A stretch of DNA of 64,000 bases from Planctopirus ephydatiae (GCF_007752345.1 NZ_CP036299.1:2495001-2559000), one strand, 5' to 3'; shown: positions 1 to 7,811, numbered from the stretch's first letter. Notes: a model not told the origin generated them from the sequence alone. Numbers and translations are program-made.

Positions 1-615
1 CGTTGTCGTTCCGGCGCGGTACGAGTATTCCCACTCCGCCTCCGTGGGCAATCGATAGGTCTTACCTTCCTTCTTGCTGAGCCACTTGCAGAAAGCCGCT
101 GCGTCGTTCCAGGTGACATTCACCACGGGGTGCTCGTCAGTCTGCTTGAAACCCGTGTTTTCCCAAGAATACTTCTCGTCGTTGCTGAACTGCTTCTTGT
201 CAGAGTCCCAGCCCCATGCCAGCAGCTTCTTGTCCTTTTCCTTGTCCGTCTTGTAGCCAGTGTCAGCGATAAATTGCTTGAACTGACCTCGCGTGACTGG
301 GTACGTGCCCATGTAGAACGGCTTCGTGATCCGCACGTCGTGCTGCGGATGCTCATTTTCGAATAAGTTTGCTTCCAGTCCCCCCAGCCCGTCCGCCGGA
401 AAATTCTCGCGGTAGGTCTTGTTGAAGTAGGCCGCCGTGTCCTCCGCCGACTCGCCGCTGCCCATCTTGAACTTGCCTGCCGGGATGAGCACCAGTTCCA
501 TCTTCACCCCGCCGCCCAAGTCTGCCGCAAGCTTCTTCGGCGGCTCTGGTGTCTCGCTGAAAGCGGTCCCCGCCATTGTGAAAAGTACGATGCACACGAC
601 CGCGAAGTTTCTCAT
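1..615 (-). CDS. Formylglycine-generating enzyme (SUMF1)-like secreted protein, 3' part missing
   Basis: The gene is cut by the left edge; 205 codons are visible from the ATG at 615-613. The first 20 residues are a signal peptide, so the product is exported. Family motifs follow: [11 protein letters not shown] near residue 42, [14 protein letters not shown] near 166 and [10 protein letters not shown] at 188, the typical core of the FGE-sulfatase/SUMF1 fold. The family includes sulfatase-activating enzymes and many planctomycete proteins of unknown role. The catalytic cysteine region would lie beyond the edge, so enzyme activity cannot be judged. An attC-like site at 723-813 lies directly upstream, so this may be a cassette gene. 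Confidence 0.85.
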   Translation of the reverse strand, partial: MRNFAVVCIVLFTMAGTAFSETPEPPKKLAADLGGGVKMELVLIPAGKFKMGSGESAEDTAAYFNKTYRENFPADGLGGLEANLFENEHPQHDVRITKPFYMGTYPVTRGQFKQFIADTGYKTDKEKDKKLLAWGWDSDKKQFSNDEKYSWENTGFKQTDEHPVVNVTWNDAAAFCKWLSKKEGKTYRLPTEAEWEYSYRAGTTT

Positions 616-722
616 AAAGCGGCTCTCATGGGAGATTATGGATCAGCGATCAAACGCAACAACCCAGCCCTCGCGTGTATCCAGCCGTCTCGTGCACCTC
701 GACCACCCTGAAGCCCTCCGTC

Positions 723-813
723 GCCGAACGACCAAGCTCAGCAGCCCCGCCACAGGGAGCTGAACCCTGGAAATAACCTATGAGGCGGGGTCTGCTGCAG
801 CGCCTGGTTCGGC
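723..813 (-). repeat. attC-like recombination site 1
   Basis: Terminal 7-bp boxes GCCGAAC (723-729) and GTTCGGC (807-813) are perfect inverses. After 9 non-pairing bases on each side comes a 6-bp stem (739-744 with 792-797), one unpaired T at 791, and a 7-bp stem (745-751 with 784-790), around a loop of about 32 bases. Paired R boxes, an unpaired central spacer, L boxes and an extrahelical base are the architecture of integron attC sites. The orientation, judged from the longer arm, matches the minus-strand gene ending at 837. The boxes deviate from the RYYYAAC/GTTRRRY consensus by one base. Confidence 0.72.
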
Positions 814-836
814 GTCTGGAGCGGCTGCAAAACCGC

Positions 837-1052
837 TCAACTCGTCGGAAGCTTCGGGGTCGCGTATCGATCGAGTAGGCTGGAAAGCGCGAAGAACGTG
901 GGAGCCCACAAGCCCACGAAAATCCCGAAGCGCTCACCGTGGGCGAGGTCCGGCTCCTTGGACAGAAACCAGATCGCGATGGACGCGATGACAGAGAAGA
1001 ATCCCGCAACGAAACACACGTTGCTGAGGACCCGCCAAATGGCTGTTGACAT
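837..1052 (-). CDS. Small two-helix membrane protein, hypothetical
   Basis: 71 residues, starting at an ATG with AGGAGAC seven bases upstream. Two hydrophobic segments (about residues 10-30 and 42-60) predict an inner-membrane protein; they are joined by a short polar loop containing KEPDLAHGER. No family is recognised. It is a single gene flanked by attC-like sites at 723-813 and 1125-1214, as expected for an integron gene cassette. Some other cassette membrane proteins are toxin or immunity proteins, but nothing here shows that. Confidence 0.6.
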   Translation of the reverse strand: MSTAIWRVLSNVCFVAGFFSVIASIAIWFLSKEPDLAHGERFGIFVGLWAPTFFALSSLLDRYATPKLPTS

Positions 1053-1124
1053 AGTCGTCTCCTAGGAACTTCCAGCTATGCATCACATGTTGGTCGCCAG
1101 AGACGACCATGGGCAACTTCCGCC

Positions 1125-1214
1125 GCCGAACGCCTAAAATCACCCGGTTGCCGCCGTGAGATTTGAATTTCAGGAAACGCCCGACCGGCAACTCGGGTGC
1201 ATTTTTTGTTATGC
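1125..1214 (-). repeat. attC-like recombination site 2
   Basis: Boxes GCCGAAC (1125-1131) and GTTATGC (1208-1214) flank a fold with the same geometry as the site at 723-813: 9 spacer bases, a 6-bp stem (1141-1146 with 1194-1199), an unpaired T at 1193, then a 7-bp stem (1147-1153 with 1186-1192). The stem sequence is completely different from site 1, so the structure is conserved rather than the sequence. It lies just after the stop of the minus-strand gene 1244-1759. Confidence 0.72.
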
Positions 1215-1243
1215 GGCATTCCTCGTTGTTGGTAAGCAACGAG

Positions 1244-1759
1244 TCAGTCTTTCGAATCGTCTGCAGTAGGCTTTCCGGCTGTCTCTTCCGACGATTTCGC
1301 CCGTCCGGACACGCGTTGCAGCACAACGATGTAGTCGTATGCGGCGACGGCCATATGGTTATCGTCAAGCGGGATGTACCTTCGGCCTTTGCCGATACTC
1401 AGGGATCCATCCGCATTGGCTCTCAGTGCGGCAAGCTGCTCCGTGACTTCTGTGAACTCGTCGCTATGTCGATTGAAGTCGACTTGCGTCAATCGAGTGT
1501 CATTGCAGATCAGGCTTACGTCGTCTCCCTTGTCAGCCCTCGTGTAATGGCTATCGCCGACATGCGCCATCTGATCCAGGCGCCATACTCCGCGCAGGTA
1601 TTTATGGCCCGTGTTCGGTTCGAGTATAAAAGTCCGTGCTTTTTGCATCAGCCCGAAGTAGTAACGCTGTGACTCTTGTTCACTGATCTTGTCGTCCGCT
1701 GAGATGGACGTGGCAAGAAGGCACAGAGCGATTACTGTTTGAAGCCGAAGGAAGTTCAA
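1244..1759 (-). CDS. Secreted hypothetical protein
   Basis: 171 residues from a TTG start at 1759, chosen because AGGAAA lies five bases upstream and because it gives a clean signal peptide (MNFLRLQTVIALCLLATSISA) ahead of mature ADDKISEQESQRYYFG. An in-frame extension to 1897 would run into the repeat at 1824 and place the hydrophobic stretch internally. No family is recognised. The mature part is mixed alpha/beta in character and contains GHKYLRGVWRLDQM and IPLDDNHMAVAAYDYIV. Its stop lies about 30 bases before the attC-like site at 1125-1214. Confidence 0.6.
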   Translation of the reverse strand: MNFLRLQTVIALCLLATSISADDKISEQESQRYYFGLMQKARTFILEPNTGHKYLRGVWRLDQMAHVGDSHYTRADKGDDVSLICNDTRLTQVDFNRHSDEFTEVTEQLAALRANADGSLSIGKGRRYIPLDDNHMAVAAYDYIVVLQRVSGRAKSSEETAGKPTADDSKD

Positions 1760-2014
1760 TTGGGTTTCCTGAGTTTCTGTGCGGTGAGGCGACTTCAAGC
1801 GTTTGAGGAGAGTCAGTGTCTCCGCATAACAGGTATTCGACCGCCGAAGTACGGTAGAATATTGCCGCAGTCTTGCAGTGTGGCATGGACTTGTCAATTT
1901 TGATGTGCCAGAATCTCCAAATATTTACGACAGATCGTCGCAACAAGCCCCATGCTACACCGCACTTGGCCACCATACTATGCCGCAATCTTCACGATCG
2001 AGGTGTAACGCTCA

Positions 2015-2167
2015 GAGGGCGTTCGGCCTCGCCGCGCGACACAGCCTTGCCTGAGCATCAAGTAGTTGGCCGAGAAACATCAGGTGGCCAGTGAAACCAT
2101 CCGGCGGCTGCTGATTCAGGAGCAAGTGCCGATCACCCCTCGCGGCCAGCGACGACGGCCAACTTGA
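2015..2167 (+). pseudogene. Helix-turn-helix remnant with in-frame stop, copy A
   Basis: The plus strand encodes the tail of a DNA-binding domain, with LAEKHQVASETIRRLLIQEQ followed by VPITPRGQRR and a TGA at 2165. An in-frame TAG interrupts it at the position where copy B has GAA, and there is no start codon. The pattern resembles the C-terminal helix-turn-helix of serine recombinases and some transposases; the fragment is too short to choose. Its terminal TGA forms the first arm of the palindrome. Confidence 0.5.
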
Positions 2168-2183
2168 TTTCACCGGTAATCAC
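2165..2183. repeat. Island palindrome P1 (imperfect)
   Basis: TGATTTC-ACCG-GTAATCAC. One mismatch between the arms makes this the most degenerate of the seven copies. It overlaps the stop codon of the helix-turn-helix remnant. Confidence 0.55.
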
Positions 2184-2481
2184 CACCTTCGACAAAATTA
2201 AGCGTTCAGAGCTGATGCAGCGGCTGAAGATCGATGGTGAGAAAGCGAAATGCCCGAAGGAGTTTCTGAAGCAGGGAGTGATCAAGTTGTGGAAGTTCAA
2301 GTTTCACATTCCACCGAAAACACTCGAAAAAGCGTGCAGTATCTATTGCAACTCGCTGTTTGGAACGCGTCATTGAACCAAAAGTACCCGAGGGCGACCA
2401 ACAGCGTCGCTATGCTACCAGCAAAAAGTTGAATTAGAGCAAACAAATTGACTTTGGCTCATGATCATCCTCAGTTTCATC

Positions 2482-2572
2482 GCATAACGTTGGCGTTGAC
2501 CGGGCTACCGCCAACCAACTTTGACTTCAGAAACGACCGGTCGGTGGCTCCGCATCCAACGCTTTGTTACGT
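2482..2572 (-). repeat. attC-like recombination site 3
   Basis: Boxes GCATAAC (2482-2488) and GTTACGT (2566-2572) flank a fold like sites 1 and 2: an inner 7-bp stem (2504-2510 with 2542-2548, one G-T wobble), an unpaired T at 2549, then CGG/CCG (2501-2503 with 2550-2552). Total length is 91 bp, against 91 and 90 for the others. The outer stem is weaker. The TAA stop of the minus-strand gene 2567-3187 lies inside the ACGTAAC box, a common arrangement at the 3' end of cassette genes. Confidence 0.65.
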
Positions 2573-3187
2573 GCTCGGAAAGGTGTAATAACGGCTAATT
2601 GGTGTGCAATCAAAATATGCACCTTGATCGATCGGCTCCTCGGCGAAGAACAAAGCCCTCCGGCCAGCCTGCAACGCCTGAATGATTAAGAAGGCGTCTG
2701 TATAGGGAAGACCTTTTATCTTGAGTAGCTTTCCATTCCAGACGCCATCTCGAGTCCAAATTGCCGCACCATCGCGTGAAGAAAGATCTAAAGTTGCATG
2801 ACTAACGTTCTGGTTGGAGATGTTAATCACTACTGTGCGCGGGTTTAACTTACTTTCGTCCCACTTAAGTTCAAGAGTTTCGCTCGCTTTAGCCCCCTGA
2901 ATCGCAAGGCGGCAAAAATTGTACCGAACATAGATATGATATTCGTTCTCTTCATAGGGTAAGAAAATAAACTGAGCAGAACCACCAAGGAGGAGAAAGC
3001 TCTGAATTCCGAATGCATGGACGGCTGGCACATTAAGGAACCAAAGCGACTTGCCTCGCAGAAAGTCGTTCCTCGAAACTAGCTCCCAATCTTCTGGATT
3101 ATCTAGCCAGTTTGCACACTGACCTAGATCCTCCGCTCGCCACTCAGCGATTTCAAGTGGTGTGAGTTCCGTTGGTTGCAGCTTCAT
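2567..3187 (-). CDS. Hypothetical protein (cassette-like gene)
   Basis: 206 residues, with GGAGAA six bases before the ATG. No signal peptide or membrane segment is seen. The protein is rich in aromatic and beta-type segments, for example KSLWFLNVPAVHAFGIQSF, EYHIYVRYNF and LNPRTVVINISNQNVSHATL, suggesting a compact beta fold. No family is recognised. The gene is clearly lower in GC than the phage block to its right. It sits alone between repeat copy B and the attC-like site at 2482-2572, consistent with a mobile gene cassette. Confidence 0.65.
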   Translation of the reverse strand: MKLQPTELTPLEIAEWRAEDLGQCANWLDNPEDWELVSRNDFLRGKSLWFLNVPAVHAFGIQSFLLLGGSAQFIFLPYEENEYHIYVRYNFCRLAIQGAKASETLELKWDESKLNPRTVVINISNQNVSHATLDLSSRDGAAIWTRDGVWNGKLLKIKGLPYTDAFLIIQALQAGRRALFFAEEPIDQGAYFDCTPISRYYTFPST

Positions 3188-3419
3188 ATAGTTCTCCTCG
3201 TCTTAAGCAGTCAGTACCGCAATATAGAGCATAACAGGTATTCGAACGCCGAAGTGAGGTGGAATATTACGGCAATCTGGCGGTGGGGCATGGACTTGTT
3301 AATTGTGTTGCGTCAAACTAGAGGAACTGTTGCGAATAATCGCTAAACAGAATTTGACGTTACACCGAATTCACTGTGCATGCTAGGATTAAAATACCTT
3401 AACCGAAAATTGATACTAA

Positions 3420-3572
3420 GAGGGCGTCCGGCCCGGCCGCCCGACACAGCCTGGCCTGAGCATCAAGGAACTGGCTGAGAAACATCAGGTGGCCAGTGAA
3501 ACCATCCGGCGACTGCTGATTCAGGAACATGTGCCGATCACACCTCGCGGCCAGCGACGATGGCCCACGTGA
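3420..3572 (+). pseudogene. Helix-turn-helix remnant, copy B
   Basis: Fifty codons between an in-frame TAA (3417-3419) and TGA (3570-3572) encode GRPTQPGLSIKELAEKHQVA, SETIRRLLIQEH and ITPRGQRR. This is a helix-turn-helix like the C-terminus of serine recombinases. No start codon and no catalytic domain are present, so it is a fragment. It lacks the internal stop of copy A. The product, if made, would be a bare DNA-binding domain. Confidence 0.5.
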
Positions 3573-3587
3573 TTTCCCCGAAATCAC
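3569..3587. repeat. Island palindrome P2
   Basis: GTGATTTC-CCC-GAAATCAC has perfect 8-bp arms. It carries convergent stop codons: TGA of the plus-strand remnant in the left arm and the TGA of the minus-strand SRAP gene in the right arm. It marks the left edge of the phage-type block. A half copy, GTGATTTCAC, occurs at 4299-4308 in the SRAP leader. Confidence 0.7.
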
Positions 3588-4285
3588 CAGTCGAAGGTTC
3601 GTTCGGCTTTGCCGTCTTTCCATGGTTCGATGCATTGGGGTGAATCATCCTTCACATGATTCACTCGGGCACTGACCACGTAGGCCTCCATTTGCTCTTC
3701 AGGGTATGGCTTCAGCAGTGGCAGGAGTTCTTCCGGCTCTTCAATCCCTGGATCCAGCCATACGTCGGCCAGGTCCGGGTCGAGGATGACTGGCATGCGA
3801 TGATGGAACTTTGCCATCAGCTCGTTGGGCGCGGTGGTGATGATCGTGGCACTCTCCAGCGGCTGCGGGCCTTTGTCCCAATGTTCCCATAGTCCGGCCA
3901 TCGCGAACGGTCGTTCATCCCGCATGCGAATGTAGTACGGCTCTTTGGTTTCTTCGTCCTGGTGCCATTCGTAGAAACCATCGGCCAAGATCAAACAGCG
4001 GCGGCGTTTGAAGGCCGCTCGGAATGTCGGTTTCTCGGCCACGGTATCGGCCCGGGCGTTGATCATGGGCCGCCCTTTGGGGATCTCTTTGGCCCAGCTC
4101 GGTGCCAGGCCCCAACGGAGCATATCCAACTCTCGGGAACTGGCATCCGCCGATAGCCTCACGGCTGCCACGAGCTGGGTGGGTGCGATGTTGTAACGGG
4201 GCGTCCAGGGGAGACTGATCGGCTGGAAACCATACAGTTCAGCCAGGAGTTTGAGTTCTGTTCGCAGGGTGTATCGGCCGCACAT
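3584..4285 (-). CDS. SOS response-associated peptidase (SRAP/HMCES/YedK family)
   Basis: The protein of 233 residues begins MCGRYTL, so Cys2 becomes the N-terminal nucleophile after Met removal. This residue forms a thiazolidine crosslink with abasic sites in single-stranded DNA. Other family marks are RYNIAPTQ, MINARADTVAEKPTFR, the Glu in DGFYEWHQ and the His in HHRMPVIL. Length is normal for the family. TGAGG lies eight bases before the ATG. It protects abasic sites during replication. Its position between cassette genes and phage late genes, with a palindrome at its stop and a half-palindrome in its leader, suggests it belongs to the island. Confidence 0.93.
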   Translation of the reverse strand: MCGRYTLRTELKLLAELYGFQPISLPWTPRYNIAPTQLVAAVRLSADASSRELDMLRWGLAPSWAKEIPKGRPMINARADTVAEKPTFRAAFKRRRCLILADGFYEWHQDEETKEPYYIRMRDERPFAMAGLWEHWDKGPQPLESATIITTAPNELMAKFHHRMPVILDPDLADVWLDPGIEEPEELLPLLKPYPEEQMEAYVVSARVNHVKDDSPQCIEPWKDGKAERTFDW

Positions 4286-4308
4286 GTTGATGCCTCAGGT
4301 GATTTCAC

Positions 4309-4515
4309 TCAGCTTACAGCATCCGGGGCTGATTCGGCATCGTCCTGGATGCGTTGCCGCAGGCCCTGGAGCAGGTCGCCCACGTAGCCGCTCATGCCGC
4401 CGGGGTGGCGGGTTCGGAGGGCCGCTTGCCGGATCAGTACCCAAAAGCCCAGCTGCGTTCTCACATAGATGGGCTTTTGCTTTGCGGCCTCGTGCTCGCT
4501 TTTCTGCTGTGACAT
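4309..4515 (-). CDS. Small hypothetical protein
   Basis: 68 residues, reading MSQQKSEHEAAKQKPIYVRT, then a conserved-looking core LGFWVLIRQAALRTRHPGG, then an acidic tail. The start is the ATG at 4515-4513; the Shine-Dalgarno sequence is weak. It runs divergently from the terminase. No family is recognised. A longer minus-strand reading of the same frame, up to 5505, is an artefact of the terminase reverse strand. Confidence 0.4.
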   Translation of the reverse strand: MSQQKSEHEAAKQKPIYVRTQLGFWVLIRQAALRTRHPGGMSGYVGDLLQGLRQRIQDDAESAPDAVS

Positions 4516-4550
4516 GACTTCGTTCTCTGGGTTGCTGTTGACACTTGCCA

Positions 4551-4561
4551 GCGCAAGCGCC
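4551..4561. repeat. GCGCAAGCGCC short repeat, copy 1
   Basis: The 11-mer GCGCAAGCGCC also occurs at 8530-8540 and 34347-34357, all between genes of the island. At 4551 and 34347 a GTTGAC lies 8-9 bases upstream. It lies in the 264-base gap before the terminase gene, where no other signal was recognised. Confidence 0.45.
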
Positions 4562-4779
4562 GGAATGATCCGCGTCGTTACGACAACCCACCCGAGAGCC
4601 AGTGGCAAGGATGCTGCTGGCTCTCCCCCTGTGTGGGCATTGTCGCAGGGCTGGCGATTTCGTCCAGAGTTTTTAGGTACTTCCTGGCACTTTGCACGTT
4701 TTCGACTCCTGCTCGATGGGTTGAGTGATACGACACACTTTCTTTCGCGCGAGGATCCCGATTTCGGAAGGGAGTGGGC

Positions 4780-6912
4780 ATGGACGCCGAAAACCGGGGA
4801 GCGGCTTACGAGCGGCACAAGGATCGATCCCGCGCCCGCCAGGCCGAACAGAGCGAACAGTCCCGCGACATCGGCCCGATTCCGGAAGTCGTGAATCCCG
4901 ATCGCCGAGCTCGCTGCGAGCGTGACTTGAAACTCTTTCTCGAAACGTACTTCCCGAATGCGTTTCTCCTGGGCTGGTCTCCCGATCATCTGCAGGTCAT
5001 CAGTGGCGTGGAGCGGGCAGTCCTCGATGGCGGGCTGCAGGCGATTGCCATGCCTCGCGGCACCGGAAAGACCACGATCTGCGAGCGTGGCGTGCTGTGG
5101 GCGATTCTGTACGGTCACGCCCGCTTTGCTCTGCTGGTGGCGGCCGACAAAACCAAAGCCGAAGAATCCCTGGCGAAGATCCTGCAGGAACTGGAAACCA
5201 ATCCCGCCCTGGGCGAAGACTTCCCCGAAGTAGCCTTTCCGATTCAAGCCTTGGAGGGATTGGCCAATCGGTGTAAAGGTCAGTTGTGCCAGGGAGAACG
5301 AACCTACATTCGTTACGGGAAATCGATCCTGGTCTGCCCGGCTATCCAGAATGCCAAAACGTCGGGAGCCATCATCAAGGTGGGTGGCATCAAAGGAGCG
5401 GTGCGTGGTGCGAACCATCTGCTGCGATCCGGGGAAGTCGCCCGGCCTGATGTCGTCCTGATCGACGATCCCCAGACTCGCGATTCCGCCAAAAGTGAAA
5501 CGCAATGCGATACCCGGGAGAAAGTCGTCTCGGCCGATATTCTGGGCTGTGCCGCTCCGGGGAAGTCACTCGCCGCCCTGATGACTGTCACGGTGGTCTA
5601 TCGGGGCGATATGGCCGACCGAATGCTCAACCGGATGAAGCATCCCAACTGGCGGGGGATCCGGTGCAAGCTGCTTTATGCCTTTCCCCAACGCATGGAT
5701 CTCTGGGAGCAGTACTGGCAGCTGCGATCCGAAGACCTGATCAACGATGGCGATGGAACGGTGGCCACCGAGTTCTACCGCCAGCGACGGGCCGAGATGG
5801 ATGCCGGGGCCCAGGTGGCCTGGGAAGAGCGATTCAAGCCCGATGAACTCTCCGCCGTCCAGAATGCCATCAATCTCTTCTTTGGCGATCGGGATGCCTT
5901 CTTCAGCGAGTTCCAGAACGAACCGGAGAACGAAGCCCAGGACTCCCGCATCATTGAAGCCGACGAACTGGCGAAGAAGATCAATGGCCTGGTGCGGGGC
6001 GTGATCCCGGCTCGATCCCACCTGCTGACCGGCTTCGTCGATGTCCATGAGGATCTGCTCTACTGGGGCGTCGTCGCCTGGGGCGATGGTTACACCGGCG
6101 ATCTGGTCGATTACGGCTTCTGGCCTCCACAGCCAAAGAAGTACTTCCTGAAAAGGCAGTGCCGGCCGGATCTGATCACCTGGTGGGCCAAAGAACAAGG
6201 CCGGCCGCCGGCCACCGTCAGCCTCGAGGAAGCTTTGTATGCGGGGCTCGACGCCTGCACCCGGCAGATGTTCGAGCGTGGCTGGAAGCGGGAGGATGAC
6301 GCCGACCTGGCCTTGCGGCGTGTGCTGATTGATGCCAGCCATGGGCCCACATCGGCCCTGGTGAAATCCTTCTGCAAGCAGTCCCCGTTCCATGATCTCA
6401 TCTGGCCGAGCCATGGCGTGGGGAAATCCAAGCTCGCGATGTTCCGGCCCACGAAATCCGCCAAAGAGAAGGGAGACCGTTTCGGATTCAAGTGGCGGCT
6501 TACTTACAGCTCCCGCCGGGAAAACGTCGCCCACCTCAGTTTCGATGCCAACTTCTGGAAAACTTTCCTCTGGTCACGGTTGCGAGTCAGCCTGGGCGGA
6601 TCCGGCTGCCTGGCGTTCTTCGGGGAATGGGCCAGTGCCCGGGCGGGAAGTGAAACCCGGCCCAAGATCCGCGATGAACACAAGCTGCTGATTGAGCACA
6701 TTCGCGGGGAAACCCCGAGTGTGGAAACAGCCGGCGAAGAATCGATCGAGGTCTGGAAGGCCAACCCGAACAGCGAAAACCACTTGCTCGACGTCCTGGT
6801 CGGAAACTGTGTGGCCGCTTCGTATGAGGGAATCACGATGGCCGGTCATGCTCCGGCCGCCCCCGTTCGGAAACGCAAGAAGTTCTCGATGAACAAACGG
6901 GGGGCTACATGA
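4780..6912 (+). CDS. Phage terminase large subunit
   Basis: 710 residues from the ATG at 4780, preferred over the GTG at 4774 because AAGGGAG then sits six bases away. The N-terminal ATPase has Walker A PRGTGKTT at residues 92-99 and Walker B VVLIDD around 225-230. The C-terminal half has acidic positions expected of the RNase H-like nuclease: GFVDVHEDLLYWG, VLIDASHG and HLLDVLVGN. The enzyme packages DNA into proheads and cuts the concatemer. No small terminase subunit was recognised next to it. It opens the plus-strand late operon and overlaps the next gene by four bases (ATGA). Confidence 0.9.
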   Translation: MDAENRGAAYERHKDRSRARQAEQSEQSRDIGPIPEVVNPDRRARCERDLKLFLETYFPNAFLLGWSPDHLQVISGVERAVLDGGLQAIAMPRGTGKTTICERGVLWAILYGHARFALLVAADKTKAEESLAKILQELETNPALGEDFPEVAFPIQALEGLANRCKGQLCQGERTYIRYGKSILVCPAIQNAKTSGAIIKVGGIKGAVRGANHLLRSGEVARPDVVLIDDPQTRDSAKSETQCDTREKVVSADILGCAAPGKSLAALMTVTVVYRGDMADRMLNRMKHPNWRGIRCKLLYAFPQRMDLWEQYWQLRSEDLINDGDGTVATEFYRQRRAEMDAGAQVAWEERFKPDELSAVQNAINLFFGDRDAFFSEFQNEPENEAQDSRIIEADELAKKINGLVRGVIPARSHLLTGFVDVHEDLLYWGVVAWGDGYTGDLVDYGFWPPQPKKYFLKRQCRPDLITWWAKEQGRPPATVSLEEALYAGLDACTRQMFERGWKREDDADLALRRVLIDASHGPTSALVKSFCKQSPFHDLIWPSHGVGKSKLAMFRPTKSAKEKGDRFGFKWRLTYSSRRENVAHLSFDANFWKTFLWSRLRVSLGGSGCLAFFGEWASARAGSETRPKIRDEHKLLIEHIRGETPSVETAGEESIEVWKANPNSENHLLDVLVGNCVAASYEGITMAGHAPAAPVRKRKKFSMNKRGAT

Positions 6913-7085
6913 GCCACAAACCAGAAGCGGACGATGGCGAACAGCTCGGCCTCGAATGCCCGAAGTGCGGTTGCTGTGACTTTCGGGCCTACTATACCCG
7001 CCGCCAGGCGAAACGGATTCGTCGGGTGAGGATCTGCCGTCACTGCGGGCAAAGGATTACCACCACGGAAAGGATTGTGGGATGA
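6909..7085 (+). CDS. Zinc-ribbon protein, phage-associated
   Basis: 58 residues, too short for routine ORF lists but framed by ATGA overlaps with the genes on both sides, which argues for real translation. Two CxxC pairs, CPKCGCC and CRHCG, are separated by a basic stretch (YYTRRQAKRIRRVRI), typical of a zinc ribbon that binds nucleic acid. It may be a packaging or transcription accessory factor; no specific role can be assigned. Confidence 0.65.
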   Translation: MSHKPEADDGEQLGLECPKCGCCDFRAYYTRRQAKRIRRVRICRHCGQRITTTERIVG

Positions 7086-7327
7086 ATAAGAAGCCTGTGG
7101 GACGCTGTCTGAAATGCCAGTTCTGGCAGCCGTTGGCTTCCCAGAAACCTCCGGCCTGTTGGCCACCCGCCCCTCGTGATGAGGGGGAATGTCACTTGCG
7201 AGCTCCATTGGTAGGCCGCCATGGGCGGAGCTGGCCAGTCACCAGAGGGGATGACTTCTGCGGGGATTTCGCGGAACTTGAAGATATGTCCCGCTCAGGA
7301 GTGGTTGAGACATCTTTTCAGGAATGA
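7082..7327 (+). CDS. Small cysteine-containing phage protein
   Basis: 81 residues; its ATG overlaps the previous stop. It contains CLKCQFW near the N-terminus, then C residues in PPACWPP, GECHLR and DDFCGDF. The spacing C-x2-C-x(n)-C-x(n)-C suggests a metal-binding fold like small proteins seen next to terminase genes in planctomycete prophages. Function unknown. A 9-bp hairpin overlaps its stop codon. Confidence 0.6.
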   Translation: MNKKPVGRCLKCQFWQPLASQKPPACWPPAPRDEGECHLRAPLVGRHGRSWPVTRGDDFCGDFAELEDMSRSGVVETSFQE

Positions 7328-7364
7328 GTAAATCTGAGAAGTTGCTGTCTGGGCGTTTACTCAT
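7324..7364 (+). terminator. Hairpin after the terminase mini-operon
   Basis: ATGAGTAAA (7324-7332) pairs perfectly with TTTACTCAT (7356-7364). No U-run follows, so this is a weak terminator candidate or an mRNA-stabilising hairpin. It separates the high-GC terminase genes from two lower-GC genes. Confidence 0.35.
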
Positions 7365-7387
7365 CACACCACAAAAATCAAAAAGTC

Positions 7388-7741
7388 ATGTCAAAACCCA
7401 TCTACAAAAAATGCCGTGACTGTTCTCAATTGATCCGAATTTGCGAGATGCCGAATGGTGTCCTAATCCCGTTCAATGCCGATGGTACCGGCAAGCATGA
7501 ATGTTCAGGGTCAACCTCAACAAGTTCACTACCACCGCAGCAATATGTAAATTCTCCCATCATCCCCAAGGCATCAGCTGCAAGAGGGAATGATAGTTTC
7601 GCCATCAACTCCCCGGTCGAAACAATGCCAAGTTCTGGGAATTCAGATGGATGGTCCTGCACTGCAATAATGATCATTTTAGGGTTGTTAGCATCTGTAG
7701 TGTACTGGCTTTATTCCTTCGTCGTTTCCATCTGGAGTTGA
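7388..7741 (+). CDS. Small protein with N-terminal zinc ribbon and C-terminal membrane anchor
   Basis: 117 residues. KKCRDCSQLIRICEMPNGVL at the N-terminus plus a later HECS resembles a zinc-binding knuckle. A Ser/Pro-rich linker follows, then one strong transmembrane helix (AIMIILGLLASVVYWLYSFV) near the C-terminus, giving a cytoplasmic head with a tail anchor. Base composition is lower in GC than the phage genes on both sides, suggesting a later acquisition (moron) together with the next gene. No family name can be given. Confidence 0.6.
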   Translation: MSKPIYKKCRDCSQLIRICEMPNGVLIPFNADGTGKHECSGSTSTSSLPPQQYVNSPIIPKASAARGNDSFAINSPVETMPSSGNSDGWSCTAIMIILGLLASVVYWLYSFVVSIWS

Positions 7742-7811
7742 TAGAGTTCTTACGAAAACAATTGGCTTCAACCAGAAAAAGCAATTCTGCTGTTTGGAGG
7801 GATGCACGGAA

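Larger units (their letters stand above)
1824..2183. repeat. Diverged repeat, copy A (no intact gene)
   Basis: This matches the stretch at 3229-3587 in two blocks. Block one (1824-1905 with 3229-3310) starts with GCATAACAGGTATTCG and contains GGCATGGACTTGT. Block two (2015-2183 with 3420-3587) carries the broken helix-turn-helix ORF and ends in the island palindrome. The middle is unrelated. Copy A also has an imperfect inverted repeat, 1874-1894 with 1943-1964 (about 17 of 21 positions pair), absent from copy B. The GCATAAC end resembles an attC end box, but a partner box is not clear here. The rest of the gap, 2184-2481, shows only a weak 70-codon ORF. Confidence 0.6.
3229..3587. repeat. 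Diverged repeat, copy B, with a possible attC-like end
   Basis: This is the partner of copy A at 1824-2183. Its first 76 bases may fold like an attC: GCATAAC (3229-3235), 9 spacer bases, AACGCC (3245-3250) pairing 5 of 6 with GGCGGT (3279-3284), an unpaired T at 3278, and a possible GTTAATT end box at 3298-3304. The inner stem is poor, so the attC reading is tentative. The block fills the gap between the genes at 2567-3187 and 3584-4285; 3311-3419 shows nothing else. Confidence 0.55.

Noticed and set aside
2164-2376. 70-codon plus-strand ORF after repeat copy A
   Set aside because: It starts with TTG inside the palindrome, has no ribosome site and no recognisable family; it is more likely degraded sequence.
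1-4300. Left attachment site of the island inside the window
   Set aside because: No second copy of the 45-base tRNA sequence was found to the left of 35,522, so the left end must lie outside the window.
4309-5505. Long minus-strand ORF of 398 codons over the terminase start
   Set aside because: Only its last 68 codons (4309-4515) read like a protein; the rest is the reverse strand of the terminase gene with biased composition.
5566-6534. 322-codon minus-strand ORF inside the terminase gene
   Set aside because: Antisense shadow; low-complexity composition mirrors the plus-strand codons.
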